Below are positions 50,401-62,100 of a DNA stretch of 64,000 nucleotides, in pieces (position 1 is the first letter of the stretch; the number at the start of each line of letters is the position of its first letter). The notes under the pieces are model-generated. The model searched no databases. It saw only the letters and a list, made by a program, of their open reading frames with translations, and was not told where the DNA came from. The position numbers were made by a program, and so were the translations under genes. The stretch is from Eopsaltria australis. Taxonomy: Eukaryota; Chordata; Aves; Passeriformes; Petroicidae. The stretch is taken from the NCBI GenBank assembly GCA_034509425.1, contig JAVTVJ010000349.1:372001-436000 (forward strand), written 5' to 3'.

Positions 50401-53154
50401 ATTTTAGGTCTCTTCTAACTAAAAATGTATTCTTTTCTACTTTTGAGGTCAGCTGGTTGTTCAGGTCAAAGGACTCTTCAGTAGTTTTGTAGGAGTAACT
50501 CTTGTAGAAGGTGCACCTGTAATCCCAGTTGTTAAACAAGAAACTTGCTATCTGTGCAGCAAAGTCATTCAATGGTGAAATGGAGCTGTGCTTCTTTCTT
50601 CTCAAACACAGAATTCTCAGAAGCATATCTCAGAATGAAAGCATGTCCTCAAAAGTAAGTGAAGTAATCAGCAATACACATTGACTATCCTGACCATCAA
50701 ATGTGAATGTCAAAATACCATACCGTGTCTTCTTTCAGCTTCCTAAGCACCTGTTCCATTTATAGTACTCACATCTTTAAAATTCCAACACTCCTGTAAG
50801 CCCCCTGCAAGGAATCCACTTTCTGTTGGAGAGGACTGCAGACTGGTAAAAGCAGACAGTGCCTATTTGTGATGCAGGTGCTTTTTTAGATCTTCACCTG
50901 CATCACTGAGGCAAATGCAAGAAAAATTTTGAATTATTCCTCAGAACCTGTCTTTTCAAGATTTTTTCAAGAAGTATGTCTAAAGATTGCAAACAAGATT
51001 TTAGCAAGTGTTAAACCCATGATTAAAGCTTAATTGTATCCAGGGTTTATAGACTGAGGTGGAGTTACCTTAATTTTCCTCCAGGAAATATACTCTTTTC
51101 ACAACTACAAGCAGAATCTTACCTGTTGGCTTCTACCAAGTGCATTGAGCAGGAGTTGCTGTGATTGACACTGCTTGGCTCCTTCAGACACCATTTGGTA
51201 GTTAATGGGGGTATGATTAAGGATGGTCAATAATTCTGCAAACCTGCCTCCATGGAAGGTTTCCCCTGACCTTTTTGTCCGTTGTTTCTAAGTGTCAGTA
51301 TTATTTCTGTGGTCCTCACTCACATCATCATCTTTGATTTGGCTTTTTTTCATAGTTGAATGACCTTTTATATGGATCACAATAGTGTGGGTAAAGTGGC
51401 AAAGAAACAGCAATTTCTGAAACATCAAAGGATATTCCATTCATCTCCATTGTAAAGTCAGCAAAATTTTTTGTCATAATGCAATCCTCCTATTTTATAA
51501 ATAGGTTCCTTTGAATCCTTTGTTATCATTTAACATGCTTGCAGAATTTCTTCTTATCCAAATAACTGTTTTCATCCAGATATAATTTGCTTTCTATTTT
51601 GCAGTTGCTTTTATTAGAATACTGTAGCTGAATTTTACTCCTCAGGCAACATTCTCGAGTTTGCAGTATCACTTTTATGGCTTTTTTTAAAAACAGGTCT
51701 CTGTATTATATTTTATATTGTTATTTGGGGTTTTTGTGAAATGCCTGTAAATCTTGTGTAAGCTTCAGAAGTTTGTACTTACTGTTATGAAGGATAAGTC
51801 TTGGATTTGGAGAGAAATGTAATAAAAAACAAATGTGTGCTATTCTTGGCCCAATGATAAACTTTGGCCTTGGGAAGCTCATGAAATTAGTCACATGCTT
51901 GAAGTTAAATGTGCACTTAGCTTTTCTCTAAGTCAAGGCTGAAATACCTAATTGACCACAATATAAAATAACAAAATAAGAACACTGCATGTGTATTGTG
52001 TAGTAATGGCATACAAAAGAATAATTTAAAAAAAGGGTTGGATATCAACAATACTAAGAATTCTTGTGGCTGAAATCAAATATTCAAGTGTCCTAAGGCT
52101 TTCATATTAATCTGTGGAGATGGTCTTACATCATTGATACACACCTATCTTACTGATATTTGCGTATCAATAATTTGTGTTCACCTAGACAAACACATTA
52201 ATCAGTCATCATTTTCTTACCAAAGGAATGAATGCTGATTTGGAGAACTGAAAGACAAATTATGTGCTTCATTTTCAGGGCCTTGCAGAGAATGTATTTT
52301 ATCTCCCAGAAGATAGCGTTTCAAAAGCATAGCAATAGGCATTCCAAAGATCACCACGAAGAGGTCAACACTATTGCAATAATATATGAAATGAATATCA
52401 TTGTTATTTGTGAAGGAAACAAACACCTGACAGCATTCAGGTTTGAACAGAGTCTTGGTATCAAATGCAAGTCAATTCCTGATAGTTGTTTTAATTTTTA
52501 AATAATAGGAAGAAAGAGGACTCCTGTGGAGCCCTCTAAAATTGGGCTTTCTAGGTTATTTTCTCTATTGTTTTGTATAACTAATAATTCCAGAAAATAA
52601 TGTGCAGCACGTCTCAATGGAGCAGCTTTCAACAGTCCTGAAGATAGCTGGAATGCTGCTGTTAATCTCAAGAAGAATCAGGATTTAGACCAAGGTGCTT
52701 GAATGAAAAGAGCAACAAAACCTCCCAAACTGATCTCTGTGCTTTTATTTATTCTGCCTTTTTTGCTGATCGTAGTTTTTGGTTATGAAAGGAACTGCAA
52801 AGTTGTCAACACACATCTCTGAAGATTTTGTCATTGTCATTTTTTTCCTTCTTAAATCACGACAAATTCAAATAAACTAACCATTTTAAAGAGAACACAC
52901 TAAGCTTTAATTCTCCAATGTCCAGGGCACTCTTTCTATAGCTGATGGAAAAGGGTGCCTCCGGAGGCCATTGTTCTGTCCCAACAGAGTGCCTGCAATG
53001 AGTATAGTGATTGGTGCTTATGGTGAGACTGGTGGCAGAAGACAGCAGGTGGTGAGCTTAGTTTAGTTGTAAGATGATTTCCTGGGAAAAGGAAAACTAT
53101 TTTAAAAATCCATCTACTTTGGTGAGCAGTGATGGAGAATACACATCAGATATA
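44420..53154. other. Unique noncoding DNA, no gene seen
   Basis: The longest stretch (8.7 kb) without a recognised repeat. Frames of 60-89 codons (for example 48,805-49,059 plus, 48,878-49,132 minus, 52,232-52,501 plus) overlap each other on opposite strands or lack domains. A conserved noncoding function cannot be judged from sequence alone. Confidence 0.5.
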
Positions 53155-54160
53155 TCATAGAATCATAGAATCATTAAAGTTGGAAAAGACCTATAAGATC
53201 ATCTAGTCAAACCCTGGACGGAGTACAACTGTGCCCACTAAACTACAGTGTGGAAAGCCACATTTAGTCTTTTTTGAATACTTCCAGGATGGTGACTCCA
53301 CCACTTGTCTGGAGCATCTGTTGTAATGCCTGGGCATTTTCCAGTGAAGAAATTTTTCCCGATATCCAAACTGACCTTCCCTTGGTGCAATTTGAGGCTA
53401 TTTTCCCTTGTCCTATTGCTAGTTGTCTGGGAGAAGAGGGTGATCACCACCTCTCAAGAACCTCCTTGTAGGTAGCTGGGGAGCATGATAAGGTCTCACC
53501 TGAACCTTCCGTTCTCCAGGCTAAATAATCCTGGTTCCCTCAGCCACTCATTATAAAACCTGTGCTTTCCAGGCACTCTGGCCCCAGCTTGTAGCTCTGC
53601 ATGGGTTTGTTGTGTCTGAAGGGCAGAACCTGGTTCTTAGCCTTGTTGAAACTCATACCATTGGCCTTGGAACACTGATCCAGCCAGTCCAGATCCCTCT
53701 GCAGAGCCCTCCTACTCTCCAGCACATCAACACTCCCACCAAACCTAGTATTGTCTGTACTCAATCTCCTAATCCAGATCATTGACAAAATATTAAACAG
53801 GAGTGACCCCAACATTGAGCCTGGGGAACATCGCTTGTGACGGGCCACCAATTGAATTTAACTCCATTCACCACCACTCTCTGGTCTCAGCCATCTATCC
53901 AGTTTTCTTCTCAGCAAACTACACCTGTCTAGGACATGGGCTGCCAGCTTCTCTAGAGAATTCTGTGAGAGACAGTGTCAAAGGTCTTACGGAAGTCAAG
54001 GTAGGCAATTTCCACAGCCTTTCCCTCATCCGCTCAGTGTGTCACCTTGTCATAAAAGGAGATCAAGTTGGTCAAGCAGGATGTGCTATCCATGAACCCA
54101 TGCTAGCTGGGCCTGATCCACTGAAGAGTCTAGACAAGAGCTGGTCACAAGCAAGTGCCC
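53155..54160 (-). mobile_element. CR1 LINE, ORF2 RT fragment plus 3' end, internally deleted
   Basis: The 3' terminus 'tcatagaatcatagaatcat' starts at 53,155. Antisense CR1 3' blocks follow to about 53,575 ('gtcttttttgaatacttcca', 'cattttccagtgaagaaat', 'gataaggtctcacctgaacc'). From about 53,585 the sequence is antisense RT coding. On the minus strand near 54,010-53,960 it encodes IAYLDFRKTFDTVSH, the RT palm motif A with its catalytic aspartate. Sequence that normally separates RT from the 3' region (including the FADD box and thumb) is missing, so there is an internal deletion at about 53,580. It is 5'-truncated near 54,160. The 147-codon plus frame (53,803-54,246) is antisense to this element. 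Confidence 0.9.
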
Positions 54161-56359
54161 TCTTTCTAGCATTAATTTGTCTTCATGTCCTGACTGCAGG
54201 TTCAAGAAAACCCCATATGCACGCAATGCACTTTATCACCAGATAGTGTGTGATGGGAAAAGTCCTGTGCAAAGTGGATGTGCCACGAGGAAATGACTTG
54301 GCAAGAAGACTTAAGTAGACCCTGAGCCACTTATTAGTGGAATTGACCTCATTAACCTTTCTAAGTAGCAGAAATATTTTAATTCTTATTATTAAATGAA
54401 GAATTAAGAGATAGAAAAAGCAAATGTTTTGATCAAAGCTAGGCAGTAATCTTTGTCAGAGGACTGAAACTGAAATCCTAACTTTCAAAGGCTTAGTTCT
54501 GTGACAGTTTTACTTAAAAGTGTAATAGTTGTTACTAGGATGTGGCAAATCTCATGAATTTAAACTTCTTGTGAGAATGAGCTACACATCCTAGAAAGTC
54601 TTTGGTATAACTCAGTTGTTGGACATTACCATTCTTTTATTCCCTGTTTACGGGCTTAAATTTGACAACTCTACTGCTGGTTTTTTTTCATTCTCTCTTC
54701 TCTCTGCTTCTATACAGAACTCTGAGCTTATTTTTTATTCTGCCTAATCTCTGCTCCAATTTCACCCTATTTTTCATTATTAATTTTACTTTCCATCATC
54801 CTATCTGTTCCCACAGGTGATATGAATGAATACATAAAATAAAAGCTCCATAGCACTCAATTCTGAACCAATAACGTCTCAGTGACTTTAGAATTATTAC
54901 AGAAAAAATGAAGATGCTTGTCCTTAGTTGTAATTCATTATTCTCCCAGACATTTGGTGCAAGATATTAAATGAGATCATTTAAATGAATCAACCTGCTT
55001 CCCTTTTGAATACAGTATATCATTCCAGAATAAGAAGCAAGGACTAATACCTGCCACTAATCAACTATCAAGTCATTGATGCTTTCATTGATGTGAATTA
55101 GTAAAATAAATACAAAAACCAGCAGCCACTAAGTTTAGGGTAAAAGTCAATATCATTGCTAAGGGTGACACAAGTTGAAGAAAGCAGTACATGACAGTAT
55201 TTAAGAGTACAAAAATGTGTGTTTAGCTTTTGATCTATAACATCTCACGCTTTTTCTCCTTTTGCTGATAATAAATTGTGCATCAGAACCTTCCTCTTTA
55301 ATACAGGTGTTGTGGATGGAGACATGCACTTCACTTGTAAGGGAGAAGCAACAATATACTTTATTGATGTAACAAAGTTTGATAGTAAATACAACAGTGG
55401 TTTGACAAGATTTGATGGCAAGGTATACTAGATTATTTACTGCATAGAGAACAGAGTCAGGCAAAACTGCTAGGAGCTTCAACTCCAGCTGAATCATGAG
55501 GTTCAGAAAAGACTCCTTTGAGTCCTAAACCTCCTCTCAGAGATGAGTACAGGTGTTGCTGGATGAGTACAGGTGTGGCTGGATCCACTCTTACTCAGTC
55601 AATGGTTTATGTCTAAAGAATTATATGCACACAATCAATCCTTTATAGTCCTTTGCTAAGGTTTCGAAGTTAATGAATAAGCATCTTATTCACATGCCAG
55701 CAAGACATCTGGGTCACTGTTCCAAACAGCCTTTGGCTACCCTGTTGTCATCTGTCCCCCAAAGTCCAGAGTAAGCTGGATGCAGCCATCACAACCACCA
55801 CTGGTAGTCCTGGCTTAAGTGGGGGCAGCAGCAAACTCTGCCACAGCAGGCATACAGTTATTCACTTATATATGTCCTGAAGAGTCCAAAAGTAGTGGTA
55901 AACTAATTTCAGATATTAGGTAGTTAAGAGTAGATAACAGGGTTCAGAGTAAACCTTTCACTCATTCTGGATATGTATTCTAGTGTTTTCCACAGGTTGT
56001 ACCATGGATCATATAATATCGAAATTGAAATGTCTATGTTTCTTTTTGAAGTACTGTAGAGATACAGAGATGTTTAATTTTCACAGTACTTGAGATCAAA
56101 CTGCTTAGATGATTTGATCAGCTTTTAGGTATAGAAGTAAGTCTCCTGTGAAAGTATTAATGATATTTGCTAATGAAGACTAAAATAGGACCAGAGCTTG
56201 TGAATTTTCCTTCATAGAAATATATATGCATTAAAAAGAAATCTAGAGTGTATTTCTGAATGACTGTACGTATTTTAACACTAATTTTTGTTGTTATATT
56301 AATAAATTATACTTTATACATGCTTTAAGCATATTCAAATTTAGTATATGTAGTAGCCA
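54161..56359. other. Unique noncoding DNA with one short tandem duplication
   Basis: No gene recognised. The 98-codon minus frame at 55,201-55,497 has no domain I know and no supporting splice signals. Confidence 0.5.
55542..55583 (+). repeat. 20-bp tandem duplication
   Basis: Two adjacent copies of a 20-bp unit beginning GATGAGTACAGGTGT differ at one base (T to G). The near-identity implies a recent duplication. Confidence 0.95.
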
Positions 56360-56424
56360 TTGGCAGTTGGACTAGATTAATTTTATAGGGCCCTTTCAAC
56401 TGCAATATTCTATTCTAAGATTTC
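56360..56424 (+). mobile_element. Decayed CR1 3'-terminal fragment
   Basis: 'ggcagttggactagattaat' followed by 'agggccctttcaactgcaat' and 'attctattctaag' matches the last 60 or so bases of a CR1 in sense orientation. Nothing recognisable remains upstream. Confidence 0.5.
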
Positions 56425-58544
56425 TGAGGTGCAAACACCATGATCCATATGGAGGATAGCACATCCCATCTGTAAGGGCAGAATCATACCCTGAAGTGCT
56501 GCAAACCACAGGAGACGGGAATATGGGACAGCTTGTACCAATTGGTCATAGGCATGTGGTTGAGAAACTGTGCTGAGAACAGTGGGCCTGATGGTGAAGG
56601 GTTTCTGCTTATGCCTAAGTTTTAAACTTGTGAAGTGGTGGCTGCTTCTCTGCAATTGGTAGAAGTCTGTCAGCATTTCTATGACAAACAGGAATTAAGC
56701 TTGAGCCGCCTTGGGGTTTTAAATGCTTCCTGAGTGAGGAAGGAAAAAAAAACCCAACAAACCCACAAATGAAAGTAAGTGCAATTCCAATAATATGTAC
56801 ATTAACTCACATGGTGCTGCTGTCATTTCCTCCATGAAAACTGTTGAACAGACCACGAAGCCTCTGTGTTTCCTGAGTTTTCTCCCATTTCTGAATGAAA
56901 TAAGTTACTTTAAACAATATTTTTGTGATTTATTAGTGGCAGTTCTAGATATTCAGCTGTTCACATTGATTCTGTCTACGTATTCTTTCTCCAGTGGTGC
57001 TTTTCTTAACTTCAGTAGCATTGAGAACTGCTATTCAAAACACTGAAAAAAAGATGTGAAATGTCTGGAGTTTGCCTGCCCTAAAACAGGAAGTCCGGCA
57101 ATCTTGAATTAGATTGGTCTTCTCACAACAGCCTTTCTGTTTAATTTTGTTGGCCAAAGAATACATTTCTTTATGCCTATATCAGAAAAGTCCAAAACCA
57201 GGACCCCAAGTTTCAAAACATTATTATCAGTGTTGCTACCTTTTAGCTGTCCAGCTTAAGAGATTGTAGATTCTAGTTTGTGTGGGCAGCTGAAGACTTG
57301 GGCAGGTGACACACAAGGATTGGCACTGCTGCACAGCATGGCACCACTGGCAGAGCAAGGGCTGCTCTGCAATAAAGGTTTTGCCTTCCTCAATTAGAGT
57401 TTTAAGCAGCAATTATCTGAAGTCTTTGTGATGACTGAGTGAAGCCAGTATGAAGCAGATTACCAGAACTTACAGAGCTTTTTATCTTGTCTCAAGGTCC
57501 TGAAGGTGCAAAAGGAAGCCATGAGTTTTGTTATTTGTGTGAAATAAAACCTGAATGTTTTTAATTTTAATTTTTAAAAATTTCATATGTGTTATGCATC
57601 TTTCAGTTTATAGTGTGTTGTGTCTTCCCTTTGACAGAAGTGTTACATTTTCCCCCATGCTGTTCAACATTTGAAGCTTCTAGAAATTAACTTTTTAGTG
57701 GTATGGAAACATGCATTGAACATATTAAGCTTTTAAATATTGCACAGTATCTACCATGTAAACTCGCAGAAGTTATTGGTCTAAGAAAATTATATTGTGC
57801 ATGAATTTTATTCCTTCATCATGCTATCTTTTACGTCCTCTACTGTTAATTCCTTTCAAAATTCCTATTTATTATTTAAAGTTACATTAGATGAGCTGTC
57901 AGTGTTTCCTTCAATTTATTCATTCAAATAAAATTTCTATGCTCACAATATTTCCTTTTGTCAGCACATTATCAATTTTTTTTATTAAATACAAATTATT
58001 ATCACTTGAAAGCTAATTTTTGTGCTCAGTAACTCATTTTTATATAATTAATAATTCTGGGGGCACATCCATATTAACATTATAGCATATTACAAATTGG
58101 TAACTGTTACCAGATATCCCATAAAAATATATTTAATGACCTTACCACAGAGGAGATAGATATTTTAGCTCATTACATTTTAGAAGAAGCCAGGTATATT
58201 CACTGCAGTTATTATATACTTCTTTATAATACTTCTTGCTGCAAGAAGTCTGTCAGAATTCCCTGTGTACAACAGAGCTCTTACCATATGTCTGGAAAAA
58301 AATTGTATTTTGAAAACTCCCTAAACACCTACTTTTCAACAATGGTTATAAAGGTGATTTATGGACATATCTATTTTCAGTATATGGAATTCATAGCCAC
58401 AGGAAGTAATAGAATAAAATACCAGAGCTACATTTGAAAAGTATCTGGCTCATTTTATGACTAGAGTAATGTTTGTGAGTGGTACATCCCTTAACATGGC
58501 AAGCCTGTGCAGGTACAAGTGTGAGATTCATTGCCTTGAAGGAG
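56425..58544. other. Unique AT-rich noncoding DNA
   Basis: No exon or repeat family recognised. A perfect 8-bp inverted repeat (GCAGAGCA ... TGCTCTGC, 5-base loop) lies at 57,350-57,370. The part from 57,540 to 58,140 is strongly AT-rich with few simple repeats. Confidence 0.5.
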
Positions 58545-59100
58545 AGAGGAATTTAAAATCTCTCTTGTTCTTTGCTGAAGGTCACCCCATTTTTCCACAC
58601 TCTTTCTGAGATGTGGCTGTCAGAACTGAATGGAGTAATCCACAGATTCATTTTTAGTACTTGTTAGTGCTCTTCTCTGGATTTATTCCAGGTCCAAGCT
58701 CCCCAGTTAAGGCTTTGACTGTGTTAGCCTTCATTGCCAGCATGTCATGCTGAGAGGGTCTGTTCTATGTTCCCTCTCCTTAACAAAGCCATTTTTTGAG
58801 AAATGGCTACTTATAACACAATTGCCATAATGATTTTACTTCCTAATATGCAAATATACATTTGTCATCTTAGATCCATATGAGTGACTTACTATTATGG
58901 TCTAGTCAATGATTTTTTGTATCATCAGATTTTATTTTCAGTAGTTTTATTGCCCATCATTGCTAAAGATACCAAATACCATTAAGCCTAAACTGGAGTC
59001 TACAAAAACATGACTTTCCACTTCTTAAATACTTCGAGAAGGCTATTTGTCACCCAGATTCTCCTTCACTGGTATGACTTTTATTGATTTTAAACAACGT
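58545..59100 (-). mobile_element. Ancient CR1 LINE fragment
   Basis: Diverged antisense sequence following the block order of old amniote CR1 ORF2: 'gagatgtggctgtcagaact' and 'gaatggagtaatccacag' near 58,610-58,640, 'ttgactgtgttagcc' near 58,716, 'atgcaaatatacatttgtca' near 58,848, 'ttttttgtatcatcagattt' near 58,913, and an 'actggagtctaca' block near 58,990. It is an old insertion with no open frame. Confidence 0.55.
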
Positions 59101-62100
59101 TATATATAGTGGTAAGTTAAATAAAAAAAAAAATCACAGAAAATCAAATGGTTCAGATTATTCTACTACTTTACATGTTTGCCTTCTCCAACTGGATTTG
59201 CAATCCCATAAAACTGATGACAAGTCTTAGATAAGTGTAGAGTATTAAAAACAGTTAAACAGATGTAATATATTTACACAGTAAGTTTTCACTAACACAG
59301 GCACTCACCCCCTCCTCCAAACATATGCATTTGTACACATATATGTATTTTTTCAAAAGTTTAAGAGACAGTTAGATGTAAAATATTAGACTTGATAGAC
59401 TGTTTATCTAATCTACTACAGTGATGGGATATTATTAAAAAAAGAATATTTATTTTTTTATATAAGTTCACAATGAGATAAAAGATCTAACATATGGACT
59501 GCAAATGTCCTACAAATTATTTAAAGTTACAACCTCCAATACAATAAGATCAGCCAGTCATTCCTCCAAGCTGCACCATGTACAGAAATGTTAAGAGCTC
59601 ATGAACCAGCCTATACCTCAAACCACTCTCCAAAGGTCAGAGAAACAGATGGACCTTCCTACCTATAACCAGAAATATGCATTTTTAATAGTGTCTCTCC
59701 AGGCCTCATAGTATGAGACAGAATTCTGATATTTAAAATTAAGTATAGTCATTATTTGCTGCAAATGCGTAGTTTAATAAAATCTCAAGGGCAACAGCAG
59801 ACAAGAAATAAAAAGTGAATGGGAAGCAAAGATCACAAAAGCCAACAAATCAGTTGTTACTTAAGGCATATTTTCCTTGCTGTAATGACAGCTACATGAG
59901 AGAATGTAGGCCTTTAGCATGAGAAGGTGTCTTTGGGAGCCTCCTTTGTGGGCAGTTGGCCCCAGCAGAATGGTGCAGAAGGAATTATCCAGCTGTGCTG
60001 CATTCTGCAGCAGCTCAGTGCTCCAAGTGGCACCAGCCAGATGTCTCCTCCATGGTCTTTGTGACAAAGATGGAAAGTATTAATCTCATCAGAGAACATG
60101 AAGGACACAGAAGAGTAGGAGTATGATCCCAACCTTACAGCTGGCCTGTTCCCTCGAGAAGAAGCTCTGCTTTCTGCCCTAATATTTCATTCTAGTTACC
60201 ATGGTTGTTTCTGGTGACCAGGATCCACGTAATGTGAAACATGAGGTGGAATACAGATCTCCTGTTCCCTGAAAAATTCCTGTCATGACCAGAACACTGG
60301 CCAGTAAGGCAGTGCTTTCTGCTGGGCTTATTGCTTTTCATGTATTTTAGGAAGGCTTGAAAATGTCCAGTGAGTAGGATTATTTAGGGAAGCAGATAGA
60401 GTTTAGACATAACTATATTAATGTATCATATCTACATATATAGTAGACACATATAGTGTCTTTGCATATTTGTGCAAGGTGCACAGGGAGTGTCCATGAT
60501 TCCAAACGTAGATGATAGATGCTGAAAGACTGGCTGGCTACAGATGGAAATGTCTGGCTTTCTGAATAGATTTTCTGAGAATACATGACTCACTCTTTTA
60601 AGCACTTAAATGGGCTCTCTGGATCTCATTCATAGCCATAATTTGCAAACCTGAATGATTAAATACAACTTCCCCCGCCTAAATTAGCATTTAGGCAGGT
60701 TAATTAGAACTGGAATAGTTCCAGTGTCTCTGCAGCTTTTCTTTTTAGCGGCTTTGTCTCCTCAAAAGGCTATAAAACTAATCATAGAAGTTATAAGATA
60801 GTGCTCTAGCCTGGCAGTCACTGACTTTTAAGGCCAGATCTTAATGTTTTACTGTAGCCTATATGATTCAGTCTTAAAACACTCCAAGACGTGCAAACCT
60901 GTGAGTCATCTTCCCAGTTGCACGTAGGTCTCCTGTAGTCACACATGTTTGCAGCACAGAACAGGAGTCGTGTTTTGTGACAGGCAGACATTCTGTAATG
61001 GGATTCCTCACTTAGTTTATTATTTAGCTACCATTTATTATTTATCTTCATTTCTCCATTAATGAGAAGTTCAGAAAGAGACAAAATAAAGCATCAGCCT
61101 CTGCTCTGTTTCAAAAGATGGGAAAAAATTGTTATGTTAAATTTATGTTTCAAATTAAAGTAGCTGAAGAATTGGACATTATTTATTTGTTGTATTTGTT
61201 TAAAATTGTTAGCATAAGAAAAATAATATCTTTTAAAATGAATAGTCCAATTCCTAAGTATCCTAAAATATGAAGTCATAAATTTTCCATGTAGAATAGT
61301 AGCATTTTATTAAAAACACTATCCATAGTCTGTACTTGCAGTCAAAGGAGAAAGTACAGAAGACGAAACATTATGTCAATTTATTCTTATGCTGTGAAAA
61401 ATAAAACTGAAAAAAAAGTTGCATTATCAAAAGAAAAATCAAATTACCTTGTGTATATTTAAAAGAATGTCAGCTTATTTTTCATGTATTTCCCATGAAT
61501 GCAAATAATACCTGTTTCTTCTTAAGCAGACCTGCTGAGTATAATACTAAACAAAAGCAAAACAGAACCTGTTCACCGGGCTGAAGGATGCAAGCAAAAT
61601 CAAAGGTCTGTGTTTCTTATGCAGAAAGGACTTATTATCATAAGACCATTGCAAGCTTTTGAGCTACCATGGAGTAATTTTTCCCTGTTGTTGTATTCAT
61701 GGCAGTAAAAGAACCTGATGCACTAATTAATTTTAACTGATGTAGATTATTCTGCTTAATGTGAAGAGTGTGTTATGGCTATTCTGACAAATAGATTAAG
61801 CTCTTTGCATGGCACGCAGCACGTGATATTTGGATAGCGAGTGATTGTTTGAGAGAGTGATGTCTCCTTCACATAACAGATCCAGCTTTCTTTGATTTTA
61901 AGATTCTGCACAGGTGAAGAATACATTGACAGACAGACAGACTGACCAACAAATACACAGACGAATGCATGTTATATGCTTAAATGCATAAAACTCTTTT
62001 AAATGAAATAATTCAGAATTCAGCCAGCTTCCCCAGTTGAAGGTGTGTATTTACATTCTAAAGGTCATACCAGGATACTCACAAAAAAGCCTCCCCACAC

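Noticed and set aside
53803..54246. 147-codon plus-strand open frame, the longest in the window
   Set aside because: It is antisense to the CR1 ORF2 fragment at 53,155-54,160, whose minus strand encodes the RT motif A.
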